Shown: piece after piece, positions 40,520 to 48,953 of the stretch
How positions within the stretch are numbered: the stretch's first letter is position 1
Layout: each line of letters begins with the position of its first letter
Notes under the pieces: model-generated
Told to the model about the DNA's origin: nothing
The model's database searches: none
What the model saw: the letters and a program-made list of their open reading frames with translations, nothing else
Assembly: GCF_029167375.1 (NCBI RefSeq)
Contig: NZ_JARFTP010000013.1
Span: 1-64,000 of the forward strand
Direction of reading: 5' to 3'
DNA: 64,000 bases
Source of the DNA: Tsukamurella sp. 8F
GTDB taxonomy: Bacteria > Actinomycetota > Actinomycetes > Mycobacteriales > Mycobacteriaceae
Translations under genes and position numbers: made by a program

Positions 40520-43203
40520 CACGCCGACGGCGGCTCCAACGGCAGGCGCGGGTTGTGCAGATGGGCGACGAGGCCGGTCCACCCGGTCTGGTGGGTGGCG
40601 CCTAGTCCCTCGCCCGTGTCGCCGTCGAAGTACTCATAGAACGTCGGGTGCCGCTGCCACAGCGGATTCCGCGCCGACTCGATGCGCGCACCGTCAGCCG
40701 GGCGACGGCCGTCTACCGGCCGGAACAACGCGGTGAGCCCTCCGTCGATGACGTCGGCCGCCTGCTCGAGCGTGCACATGTTGTCGCTGCCCGTAGGGAT
40801 CGCGATCAGGAAGTCCTCCCCGAAGTGACGTCCGTAGGTGCGCAACTTGTCTGCGAGCAGCACGTTCACCGGGAACCAGACGGGCCCGCGCCAGTTCGAG
40901 TTCCCGCCGAAGAGTGCGGTCGCCGACTCCCCCGGCTCGTAGGTCATGGACACCTCTCGGCCGTCGATGTCCTCGGACACCACCTGCTCCGCTTTCGACA
41001 GCGACCGGATACCGTACGGCGCAAGGAACTCCGCCGGGTCGAACATGCGCTCGAGAATCCTCCGCAGGCGCTCCGGCGACACGAGCGACAGCAACAGCTT
41101 GCGCCCCTCGTCACCGGCGCTCAACACAGGCTTCACCAGTTCCGGGCGGCGCTTACGCAACCAGCTGAGCCGCGACGTCACGTCGGGACACTCTTCGGCG
41201 ATCCACGCCGGGACGTCGGTAGCGCCCAGGATCGGCAGCAACCCCACCATCGATCGCACGCGCATCGGGAGCGCCGTGCCGTCCGGCCGCACGAGCACGT
41301 CGTAGAAGAAGCCGTCCTCCTCGTGCCACAGCGAGATACTTTGTGATCCAAAGGAGTTCATCGCCTTGGAGATGGTCAGGAAGTGTTCGAGGAACTTGGT
41401 GGCGCAGTCCTGCCAGGCCGGGTCGTGCCGGGACAGCTCTATGGCAATCTTGAACATCTGTTGGCAGTAGAAGGCCATCCAGCTGGTGGCATCGGACTGC
41501 TCCAGGCGGAAGCCGGGTGGCAGCGGCGCCGATCGGTTGAAGAAGCCGATGTTGTCCATGCCGAGGAAGCCGCCCTCGAAAACCCCTGTGCCGTCGGAGT
41601 CCTTGCGGTTGACCCACCACGAGAAGTTCATCAGCAGCTTCGTGAAGACGCGCACCAGGAAGTCCTGATCGCGATATCCGTCGATGCGATAGACGTGCCA
41701 CGCCGCCCACGCGTGTACAGGCGGGTTGACGTCACCGAACTCCCACTCGTAGGCCGGCAGCTGGCCGTTGGGATGCATCGCCCACTCGCGGCACATGAGA
41801 ACGAGCTGCTCCTTGGCGAAGTCCGGGTCGACATGCGCCAACGGGATGCAATGGAACGCGAGATCCCATGCGGCGAACCAGGGATACTCCCACTCGTCGG
41901 GCATCGAGATCACGTCGGCGAGCGAGAAGTGTCGCCACGTGGTGTTACGGCGCCCGGGCTCGTCGCGCTCGGGCGGGGCGGGAGCGCCTACGGGATCGCC
42001 TGCGAGCCAGCTCTCCACGTCGTACCGATACAGCTGCTTGTTCCATAACATGCCCGCGTACGCGCGCCGCGCGACGTGTTTGTCCTCGTCGGGCAGGTCC
42101 GCGTGAATCACCTGTGCATAGAATTCATCGGCGTCGGCACGCCGGTCCGCGACGACGGCGCCGAATCCGGGACCGAACGTGTCCAAGCTCGGGCGCTCGC
42201 GCTGAAGACGCAGCCGCACAGTGACACTCGCGCCAGGGGCGACGTTCTCGAAGCGGTACCAGAAGGCCGCCTTGGTCCCCACTCCGTCGGGATTGACCGT
42301 GCCGGAGGCACCGTCGACCACCCGCTTGTTGATGCCGTCCTTGGGGTACGGCGTCGCGTTGGCATCGAGACCGAACAGATCGACCGCGTCGGTCTCGTTG
42401 TCGCAGAACAGGATCTCGGGCGTTCCCTCCGCGGCTAGGTAGTACTCGCCGAGCATGCCGTGCGTAACCTTCACCACCGCGGCGTCGCCGACGTCCGGGT
42501 CCACCCGCTCGATCGATCCGCGCCGATCGTCGTGACCCCACGCCCACGTGTTGCGCAGCCACGCGGTGGGCAGCAGGTCTAGCGGCGCCGGGAACGGCCC
42601 GTGATTGACGGCCTCGATGATCATGCATACGTCATCGGGCGCGGCCTTCGCATAGGTGACGTGGACGTCGAAGAACCTGTCGTCCGCGAAGATGCCGGTA
42701 TCGGCGAGCTCGAACTCCCGCTCGCCACGTCCGCGCCGCGCGTTCTCTTCACGCAGCCGCTCATACGGGTACTCGGCGTGCGGGTAGCGGTACATCCACT
42801 GCATCCACGAATGCGACGGCGTGCCGTCCACCGCCCACCAGTACTCCTTGGCGTCCTCACCGTGATTGCCCTGCGCGTTGGTCAACCCGAACAGCCGCTC
42901 CTTGAGGATCGGGTCGTTATGGTTCCACAGGGCGACAGCGAGGTTCAGGAATCCGTAGCGGTCGCAGATGCCACCTAGCCCGTCCTCGCCCCAGCGGTAC
43001 GCGCGGCGGTGCGACTGTTCGAACGAGAACGAGCTCCACGCGTCGCCGCCCGCACTGTAGTCCTCACGCACGGTCCCCCACTGCCGGCCGGCCAGGTATG
43101 GGCCCCACAGGCGCCAGGCACCGTCGGGCCCGGGAGACTCGGCGAGCCGGGCGTGTTCTGCGGTGCGCGGGCGCGCAGGGGTGGTCTGGGTGTCGTCAGG
43201 CAC
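40519..43203 (-). CDS. Glycoside hydrolase family 63-like glucosidase
   Basis: This 894-residue protein lacks a signal peptide and looks cytosolic. The C-terminal (alpha/alpha)6 barrel carries the GH63/GH37 hallmark GGNSNWRGPVWFPVN and the region LPAYEWEFGDVNPPVHAWA with a likely catalytic acid. An N-terminal beta-sandwich domain with many Trp residues precedes it. Bacterial relatives include YgjK and mannosylglycerate or glucosylglycerate hydrolases; the substrate is unknown, perhaps a trehalose-like or glucosylglycerate compound. The GTG at 43203 overlaps the end of the MFS gene by eight bases; an ATG at 43212 is an alternative. Confidence 0.85.
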   Translation of the reverse strand: MPDDTQTTPARPRTAEHARLAESPGPDGAWRLWGPYLAGRQWGTVREDYSAGGDAWSSFSFEQSHRRAYRWGEDGLGGICDRYGFLNLAVALWNHNDPILKERLFGLTNAQGNHGEDAKEYWWAVDGTPSHSWMQWMYRYPHAEYPYERLREENARRGRGEREFELADTGIFADDRFFDVHVTYAKAAPDDVCMIIEAVNHGPFPAPLDLLPTAWLRNTWAWGHDDRRGSIERVDPDVGDAAVVKVTHGMLGEYYLAAEGTPEILFCDNETDAVDLFGLDANATPYPKDGINKRVVDGASGTVNPDGVGTKAAFWYRFENVAPGASVTVRLRLQRERPSLDTFGPGFGAVVADRRADADEFYAQVIHADLPDEDKHVARRAYAGMLWNKQLYRYDVESWLAGDPVGAPAPPERDEPGRRNTTWRHFSLADVISMPDEWEYPWFAAWDLAFHCIPLAHVDPDFAKEQLVLMCREWAMHPNGQLPAYEWEFGDVNPPVHAWAAWHVYRIDGYRDQDFLVRVFTKLLMNFSWWVNRKDSDGTGVFEGGFLGMDNIGFFNRSAPLPPGFRLEQSDATSWMAFYCQQMFKIAIELSRHDPAWQDCATKFLEHFLTISKAMNSFGSQSISLWHEEDGFFYDVLVRPDGTALPMRVRSMVGLLPILGATDVPAWIAEECPDVTSRLSWLRKRRPELVKPVLSAGDEGRKLLLSLVSPERLRRILERMFDPAEFLAPYGIRSLSKAEQVVSEDIDGREVSMTYEPGESATALFGGNSNWRGPVWFPVNVLLADKLRTYGRHFGEDFLIAIPTGSDNMCTLEQAADVIDGGLTALFRPVDGRRPADGARIESARNPLWQRHPTFYEYFDGDTGEGLGATHQTGWTGLVAHLHNPRLPLEPPSA

Positions 43204-44626
43204 GTGCCTCATTCTCGCGCACCGCACCCGACGGTGCCGGGTGAGTGGAGGGCATGGCACGCGGCAGTAGCAGCGCCAGGACGACGGCGACTGCGATCAG
43301 CGCGGCGCTGCACACGATCGCGACGCGGTAGCCGGGCAGGACGTCGGCCGCGCCTTCCGCGGAGACGCTCGTCGAGACCGCCACCAGCGCTGCGAGGCCG
43401 AGCGCACCACCCAACTGCCGCGCCGTATTGACGAGCCCCGAGACCATTCCCGCGTCGGTCGGCGCGAGGCCCGCAGTCGCGACGTTGGGCAGTGGCAGGA
43501 AGGTCATCCCGATACCGAACGACGTGACCAGGGACGGCAGCAGCACCGACAGCAGGAAGCCGCCGTCGGCACGCAGCGGAGCGAACAGCAGGAAACCCAC
43601 GGTGGCTATCACGCCACCGAGCACGACCACCACGCGTGGCCCCACCTTGGGCAGCAGCTTCGTGGCGACCGCGATCGAGGCGACTATGCCGGCGCAGAAC
43701 GGCAGGAACGCGACGCCTGTACGAGTCGCCGAATAGCCGAGCCCGATCTGCAGGTACAGCGACACGAAGTAGAAGGCCGCGAACTGACCCGCGACCACGA
43801 CGGCCATCACCAGGCACGGCACGGCGACCGATCGCGTTGCGGCGATGCGCAGGTCGACGAGCGGCACGGGTACTCGCCGCTCGACGGCGACGAACGCCGC
43901 CAGCAGGCCGGCGGCCAGCACGAACGGCACGGCGGTGCGGGCACCGTCGTGCTCGGGTGCGGTTACGAGGGCATACGTGAGGATGGACAGCCCACCCGTC
44001 GCCAGCACCCCGCCGAGCCAGTCGGTGGAACCGTGCGCATCGCGTGCCGCGCCCGGTGCACCACGGACGGCGAGCGCAGCGCCCGCGAGCGCGATCACCG
44101 CCCCGCATGCGACGACGGTGCGCCACCCCAGGGCGTCCGTGAGGACCCCGGACAACACGACCCCTGCGGCACCGCCGGATGCCGAGCCGATCGCCACCGC
44201 GGCGAAAGCCTTAGCACGTTCGGCGGGTTCGGTGAAGACGACGGCCACCGATGCCATCGCGGCGGGTGCGACCGCGGCGGCAGCGGCGCCCTGCAGGACC
44301 CGTACCGCGACCAGTTGCCACGGCTCGCTGACCGCATAGGCGGCGAGGGACGCGAGAGCGAACAGGATGAACCCGCCGAGCAGCATCCTGCGCGGCCCGA
44401 CGCGATCCGTGAGACGTCCGCCCAGAAGCAGGAGCCCGCCGAACGCGATCGCGTACGCATCGACGACCCACGACAACCCGGCCGCGGAGAAGTGCAGGTC
44501 GTCGCGGATCGCGCGGAGTGCGACGTTGGTTACGGAAGCGTCGAAGGCGACCAGGAATTGGGCGACTCCCCCGAGGACCATGGCCGGCACGGCGGCCGGC
44601 ACAAGGGTTTGTGTACGTGACATCAT
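43196..44626 (-). CDS. DHA2-type MFS drug efflux transporter
   Basis: The 476-residue protein has the 14-helix layout of the DHA2 family. Motif A-like loop GGRLTDRVGPRRMLLGG follows helix 2, and the N-terminal helix has FLVAFDASVTNVALRAI, including the membrane Asp typical of proton-coupled exporters such as QacA/EmrB. Two ATG codons at 44626 and 44623 are both possible. A divergent TetR gene lies 56 bases away with a palindrome between, suggesting substrate-induced expression. Confidence 0.9.
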   Translation of the reverse strand: MMSRTQTLVPAAVPAMVLGGVAQFLVAFDASVTNVALRAIRDDLHFSAAGLSWVVDAYAIAFGGLLLLGGRLTDRVGPRRMLLGGFILFALASLAAYAVSEPWQLVAVRVLQGAAAAAVAPAAMASVAVVFTEPAERAKAFAAVAIGSASGGAAGVVLSGVLTDALGWRTVVACGAVIALAGAALAVRGAPGAARDAHGSTDWLGGVLATGGLSILTYALVTAPEHDGARTAVPFVLAAGLLAAFVAVERRVPVPLVDLRIAATRSVAVPCLVMAVVVAGQFAAFYFVSLYLQIGLGYSATRTGVAFLPFCAGIVASIAVATKLLPKVGPRVVVVLGGVIATVGFLLFAPLRADGGFLLSVLLPSLVTSFGIGMTFLPLPNVATAGLAPTDAGMVSGLVNTARQLGGALGLAALVAVSTSVSAEGAADVLPGYRVAIVCSAALIAVAVVLALLLPRAMPSTHPAPSGAVRENEARA

Positions 44627-44629
44627 AAC

Positions 44630-44646
44630 TAACTAGGCTAGCCTTA
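44630..44646. promoter_or_regulatory. Palindromic operator candidate between the MFS and TetR genes
   Basis: The perfect palindrome AGGCTAGCCT at 44635-44644 is flanked by TAAC and TTA. It overlaps the likely MFS promoter (TAGCCT eight bases before the ATG) and is a plausible site for the divergent TetR regulator. Similarity to an iron-regulator IdeR box is only partial. Confidence 0.5.
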
Positions 44647-44682
44647 CTCGTTCCGATCGGCAAGGCACGCTACAAAGAGGAT

Positions 44683-45333
44683 GTGAAACCCGTGACTCCC
44701 CGCGTCGGCAGGCCGCCCACCACGTCCCGGGAGGCGATCGTGGAGCGGGCGCTCGCGATGCTCGACGCGAACGGCGTCGACGGTCTCACCATGCGGGAGC
44801 TGGCTGCAGACGTCGGCGTGACGCCTATGGCGCTGTACCGGCATGTCGGAGACAAGGAGAGCCTGCTCGCGCTCGCACTCGACTCGACGGCCGAGCCGTT
44901 CGCCGCCATCGAGTTCCCCGCGGATCCGCGGCAGTGCATGCTCGAGGCCATGTCGGTCGTGTACGACACCCTGGTGGACCGGCCGTGGGTACCCCAGGCG
45001 CTGACGGTGCCGCAGCGGATCGGCCGCGGCGCACTGCGGATCACCGACGCGGTCGTGGGCGCGGGCCTCGAGCTCACGGGGGATGCCCACGAGGCGACGC
45101 GCGCCTACCGGGCGCTGTGGAGCATGACGCTCGGCTCGGTGCTCACCACGATCCGCCTGCGATCCGAGATGAGCGCCGACGGCCCGACGTGGATCGCCGA
45201 GTTGCTCGACACGCTCCCGTCCAGCGAGGCTCCGCAGCTCCGCGCCAGCCTGGCGGACCCCACTCCCCCGCCTACGCGAGAAGACTTCCGCCACAACCTG
45301 TCCGCACTCATCGCGGGATTGTTCGGCCCGTAG
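44683..45333 (+). CDS. TetR-family regulator of the MFS exporter
   Basis: This 216-residue regulator has the helix-turn-helix MRELAADVGVTPMALYRHVG at about residues 34-53, and a TetR_C-type ligand domain with several Trp and Met residues. Many TetR proteins divergent from DHA2 exporters repress them and sense the drug. A start at GTG 44692 (VTPRVGRPP) is equally plausible, because AAAGAGG lies too near the GTG at 44683. It ends nine bases from the convergent pirin gene. Confidence 0.87.
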   Translation: MKPVTPRVGRPPTTSREAIVERALAMLDANGVDGLTMRELAADVGVTPMALYRHVGDKESLLALALDSTAEPFAAIEFPADPRQCMLEAMSVVYDTLVDRPWVPQALTVPQRIGRGALRITDAVVGAGLELTGDAHEATRAYRALWSMTLGSVLTTIRLRSEMSADGPTWIAELLDTLPSSEAPQLRASLADPTPPPTREDFRHNLSALIAGLFGP

Positions 45334-45342
45334 CCCCAGGCC

Positions 45343-46071
45343 CTAGAGCGCGGAGATGGCCGCCGCGTGCATCTCCCAGTACAGGATCTCGGCGTCCTGT
45401 ACTCCGGTCACGTACAAGTCGCCGGCGCGGGTGGTGCGGAGGACGTCACCGTCGCCGAGGACGTGCTCCGCCACGTCGACGGTGCCGCCGACCACGAACA
45501 GGTGCCCGTACGGCGCGTCCGGCAGCGCTACGGTGTCGCCCGGCCTCAGCCGCGCGGCGTGCAGGGCAGCGGAGTCGTTGCCGATCCCCACGGCCGGCGT
45601 GTGCCCGGCCATCCCGGATGCGACGGTGACCAGGGAACCCGCATCCAGGGCGACTCCCGCAGTGCGATAGGAAGGCTCCCCACCGGGGGTGTCGGGCGGT
45701 AGCCACATCTGGATCACGCGGGCGACCGTGCCGCCGCGCCGCGGCGCGGTATTGGTCTCGGCGTGCGTCACCCCGGAGCCCGCACTCATGGCCTGCACCT
45801 GCCCCGCCCGTACGATGCCACCGGCACCCGACGAGTCCCTGTGCGAGAGCTCGCCCTCCACCACCCAGGTGACGATCTCGACGTCGCGGTGACGATGCAT
45901 ATCGACCCCCATCGCGGGGTCGACGAGATCGTCGTTGTGCACCAGCAGAAGCCCATGCGCATGCTCGGCCAGGTCGAAGTTCCCGGTGAACGGAAACGAC
46001 TGGCGGGTAACGATTCCATCGCCCTGCCAGAAACCACGTTCCTCGGCGGGCACCACCACGATCTCGCTCAT
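45343..46071 (-). CDS. Pirin-like bicupin protein
   Basis: The 242-residue protein has the pirin N-terminal cupin, with metal ligands in [20 protein letters not shown] and the later [14 protein letters not shown] second cupin half follows, with [10 protein letters not shown]. Pirins bind iron, and some have quercetin dioxygenase or redox-signalling roles; which applies is unknown. The ATG at 46071 is only 19 bases from the divergent mscR start. Readings extending to 46824 run antisense through mscR and are rejected. Confidence 0.87.
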   Translation of the reverse strand: MSEIVVVPAEERGFWQGDGIVTRQSFPFTGNFDLAEHAHGLLLVHNDDLVDPAMGVDMHRHRDVEIVTWVVEGELSHRDSSGAGGIVRAGQVQAMSAGSGVTHAETNTAPRRGGTVARVIQMWLPPDTPGGEPSYRTAGVALDAGSLVTVASGMAGHTPAVGIGNDSAALHAARLRPGDTVALPDAPYGHLFVVGGTVDVAEHVLGDGDVLRTTRAGDLYVTGVQDAEILYWEMHAAAISAL

Positions 46072-46078
46072 CAACCGA

Positions 46079-46085
46079 TACATTA
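46079..46085. promoter_or_regulatory. Overlapping divergent -10 boxes for mscR and the pirin gene
   Basis: Plus-strand TACATT (46079-46084) is six bases before the mscR ATG. Minus-strand TAATGT (46080-46085) is eight bases before the pirin ATG. The hexamers share five bases, so the promoters should exclude each other, and any -35 elements lie inside the opposite coding regions. Confidence 0.5.
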
Positions 46086-46090
46086 CAAAC

Positions 46091-47179
46091 ATGGCATACG
46101 AAGTCGCAGGTCTGATCGCACGCGCCAAGGGAGCAGAGGTCACCAAGGAGACGATCGTCGTCCCGGACCCCGGTCCGCGCGACGTCGTCGTGGACGTGCA
46201 GGCCTGCGGTGTCTGCCACACGGACCTCGCGTACCGCGAAGGCGGTATCAACGACGAGTACCCGTTCCTGCTCGGCCACGAGGCCGCCGGGACCGTGACC
46301 GAGGTCGGCGACGGCGTCACCCACGTCGCTCCCGGAGACTTCGTGGTACTGAATTGGCGCGCCGTCTGCGGCACGTGCCGCGCCTGCAGGCGCGGTCGCC
46401 CCTGGTACTGCTTCGACACGTTCAATGCCTCCAAGTCGATGACGCTTGCCGACGGAACCGAGCTCACGCCGGCGCTCGGTATCGGCGCCTTCGCAGAGAA
46501 GACGCTCGTGCACGAATTGCAGTGCACGAAGGTCGATCCCGGTACCGATCCCGCGATCGCAGGTCTCCTCGGCTGCGGCGTCATGGCCGGCCTGGGCGCG
46601 GCGATCAACACCGGTGGTGTATCCCGCGGCGACTCCGTCGCCGTCATCGGCTGCGGTGGAGTGGGCGATGCCGCGATCGCCGGCGCGCGACTCGCCGGGG
46701 CGACGACGATCATCGCTGTGGACCGCGACGCGCGAAAGCTGGAGTGGGCCAAGGAGCTCGGCGCGACGCACACGATCGACGGAACGCAGGTCGACGATGT
46801 GGTCGGGGCCGTCCAGGAGCTCACCGGCGGTTTCGGTGTCGACGTAGTCGTGGACGCCGTGGGACGCCCCGAGACCTGGAAGCAGGCATTCTATGCGCGC
46901 GATCTGGCCGGGACAGTCGTGCTGGTGGGCGTCCCCACGCCGGAGATGACGCTCGAGATGCCACTCGTCGACCTGTTCAGCCACGGCGGCGCGCTGAAGA
47001 GCTCCTGGTACGGCGACTGCCTGCCGGAGCGCGACTTCCCCGTGCTCATAGACCTGTATCGCCAGGGCCGCCTGCCGCTGGAGCGGTTCGTCTCGGAGCG
47101 CATCGGTATCGACGATCTCGAGGCCGCGTTCGCCAGGATGAAGGCGGGCGAGGTCCTGCGCTCGGTCGTCACCCTCTAG
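46091..47179 (+). CDS. mscR: S-nitrosomycothiol reductase / mycothiol-dependent formaldehyde dehydrogenase MscR
   Basis: The 362-residue zinc alcohol dehydrogenase resembles Rv2259 along its whole length. Catalytic-zinc ligands are Cys42 (VCHTD) and His63-Glu64 (GHEAAG). Structural-zinc cysteines are C93, C96, C99 and C107. The NAD-binding motif is [16 protein letters not shown]. In mycobacteria MscR clears S-nitrosomycothiol and oxidises the formaldehyde-mycothiol adduct. In M. tuberculosis it is followed by a metallohydrolase gene, but here it ends 36 bases from the convergent aldR, so that partner is not adjacent. Confidence 0.92.
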   Translation: MAYEVAGLIARAKGAEVTKETIVVPDPGPRDVVVDVQACGVCHTDLAYREGGINDEYPFLLGHEAAGTVTEVGDGVTHVAPGDFVVLNWRAVCGTCRACRRGRPWYCFDTFNASKSMTLADGTELTPALGIGAFAEKTLVHELQCTKVDPGTDPAIAGLLGCGVMAGLGAAINTGGVSRGDSVAVIGCGGVGDAAIAGARLAGATTIIAVDRDARKLEWAKELGATHTIDGTQVDDVVGAVQELTGGFGVDVVVDAVGRPETWKQAFYARDLAGTVVLVGVPTPEMTLEMPLVDLFSHGGALKSSWYGDCLPERDFPVLIDLYRQGRLPLERFVSERIGIDDLEAAFARMKAGEVLRSVVTL

Positions 47180-47215
47180 CGGTGGCCGGTCGGGTATCGC
47201 GGCCGGCGCCGAGAC

Positions 47216-47713
47216 TCATCCACGCACATGGTCGAATACGAGCGACGTGTGGGTACCGGCCACCTCTTCGCGCCCGTTGAGGTACTCCACCATGTGCCGC
47301 AGGTCCTCGGTGTCGGACGCGGCGACGTGCAGGAGGAAATCGTCGTTACCCGCTAGGAAGTAGACGTCGATCACGGCGTCCAGCCTGGATACCGAACGCA
47401 CGAAGTCACGGATGCGCTCGCGGTAGCCGGCGCGCAACGACACTGCGATCATCGCGCGCAGCGGACGTCCGAGCGCCGCCGGGTCGACGTCGGCGAAGAA
47501 GCCGCGCACCACTCGCGAGTCCACCAGTCGACGGACGCGAGCGTGCACCGTCGACGGAGCAAGGCCCACGGCCTCCGCAAGAGCGACGTTCGACATCCGC
47601 CCGTCCGTCTGCAGCAGAGTCAGAAGCTGCAGGTCGACATCGTCCAGAGTGGGCCGTGGATCGTTCGGCCGGGAACCTGCTGTGGGCGCATGATCCGACG
47701 GAGTCTCGCTCAT
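47216..47713 (-). CDS. aldR: Lrp/AsnC-family regulator AldR
   Basis: This 165-residue regulator has an N-terminal winged helix (VALAEAVGLAPSTVHARVRR, about residues 43-62) and a C-terminal RAM/Lrp ligand domain. It is divergent from ald, as in M. tuberculosis (Rv2779c/Rv2780), where AldR binds amino acids and controls alanine dehydrogenase. The ATG at 47713 lies six bases from a TAGTGT box on its own strand, giving a leaderless transcript. Confidence 0.92.
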   Translation of the reverse strand: MSETPSDHAPTAGSRPNDPRPTLDDVDLQLLTLLQTDGRMSNVALAEAVGLAPSTVHARVRRLVDSRVVRGFFADVDPAALGRPLRAMIAVSLRAGYRERIRDFVRSVSRLDAVIDVYFLAGNDDFLLHVAASDTEDLRHMVEYLNGREEVAGTHTSLVFDHVRG

Positions 47714-47822
47714 ATCGCGACACTACAGAATTATCTTCCCAGCCGTTGCATGATTTCCGAGCTTTATTCATTCTTGTGTCATCCGCCACTGGGCAGCCTA
47801 CGAGACACCAAGGGAGCATGAG
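47714..47822. promoter_or_regulatory. aldR-ald divergent control region with AldR site candidates
   Basis: The aldR -10 box TAGTGT is at 47720-47725 (minus). Two unusually AT-rich stretches, around 47727-47737 and 47749-47777, have the character of Lrp-type binding sites and flank the likely ald promoter. AAGGGAG at 47810-47816 is the ald ribosome site, six bases before its ATG. Exact operators cannot be fixed by eye. Confidence 0.5.
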
Positions 47823-48935
47823 ATGCGCGTCGGAATCCCCACCGAGATCAAGAACAACGAGTACCGCGTGGCCATCACGCCCGAGGGCGTCGCCGAGCTG
47901 ACACGCCGCGGCCACGAGGTGATCATCGAGGCCGGTGCCGGACTGGGATCGGCGATCGCCGACAACGACTTCAAGGCCGTCGGCGCGCAGATCCTCGCCA
48001 CGGCGGACGCCGTCTGGGAGCAGGCCGACCTGCTGTTGAAGGTCAAGGAGCCCGTCGGAGCGGAGTACTCGCGGATGCGCGAGGACCAGACGATCTTCAC
48101 CTACCTGCACCTCGCCGCGTCGCGCCCGTGCACCGACGCGCTGCTCGCCTCCAAGACGACGTCCATCGCCTACGAGACGGTGCAGCTGGCAGACGGCTCG
48201 CTGCCACTGCTCGCCCCGATGTCCGAGGTCGCCGGCCGACTCGCGCCACAGGTCGGCAGCTACCACCTGATGCGTGCCCATGGCGGCCGTGGCCAGCTCA
48301 TGGGCGGCGTCCCGGGCACAGCGCCGGCCCAGGTGACCGTGATCGGTGGCGGCGTCTCCGGCGTCAACGCGGCGCAGATCGCCGCGGGCATGGGCGCCCA
48401 GGTCACCGTCTTCGATCTCGATATCACCAAACTGCGACACATCGACGCGCAGTTCGGCGGCCGGATCCAGACCCGCTACTCGACTGCGCTCGCGCTCGAG
48501 GAGGCCGTCACGTCCTCCGACCTGGTGGTCGGTGCCGTCCTGGTGCCGGGAGCGGCCGCACCGAAGCTCGTCTCCACGGAGCTCGTGCACCGCATGAAGC
48601 CGGGCGCCGTGCTCGTCGACATCGCCATCGACCAGGGCGGCTGCTTCGCGGACTCGCACCCGACGACGCACGACGACCCGACGTTCACTGTCGGCGAGAC
48701 CGTCTTCTACTGCGTCGCGAACATGCCGGGCGCGGTCCCGCGCACGTCGACCTTCGCACTCGCGGGCGCGACGCTGCCCTACGTCCTGCGGCTCGCAGAC
48801 AAGGGATGGCGTGCCGCATGCGTCGCGGACCCGGCCCTCGCCGCGGGCCTGTCGACCCACGGGGGCCGGCTGCTCAACGAGAAGGTCGGTGCGGCACTGG
48901 GGCTCGACTCGGCGCCGATCGCAAGCGTCCTGTAG
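47823..48935 (+). CDS. ald: L-alanine dehydrogenase
   Basis: Ald interconverts pyruvate plus ammonium and L-alanine with NADH, balancing nitrogen and redox. It has 370 residues, starts [20 protein letters not shown], and carries the NAD-binding loop [20 protein letters not shown] at about residues 174-193. The conserved active-site segments around FTYLHLAAS (His) and LLLKVKEP (Lys) are intact. It is transcribed away from AldR. Confidence 0.96.
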   Translation: MRVGIPTEIKNNEYRVAITPEGVAELTRRGHEVIIEAGAGLGSAIADNDFKAVGAQILATADAVWEQADLLLKVKEPVGAEYSRMREDQTIFTYLHLAASRPCTDALLASKTTSIAYETVQLADGSLPLLAPMSEVAGRLAPQVGSYHLMRAHGGRGQLMGGVPGTAPAQVTVIGGGVSGVNAAQIAAGMGAQVTVFDLDITKLRHIDAQFGGRIQTRYSTALALEEAVTSSDLVVGAVLVPGAAAPKLVSTELVHRMKPGAVLVDIAIDQGGCFADSHPTTHDDPTFTVGETVFYCVANMPGAVPRTSTFALAGATLPYVLRLADKGWRAACVADPALAAGLSTHGGRLLNEKVGAALGLDSAPIASVL

Positions 48936-48953
48936 TCGCACACCGAGATCGGG

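Noticed and set aside
44630-44646. IdeR/DtxR iron box between the MFS and TetR genes
   Set aside because: The centre TAGGCTA matches but the left arm does not; a TetR operator is a better reading.
40519-47713. Glycosidase, exporter, pirin and mscR block as a transferred island
   Set aside because: Base composition and codon use look like the neighbours, and there are no integrase, repeats or tRNA at the edges.
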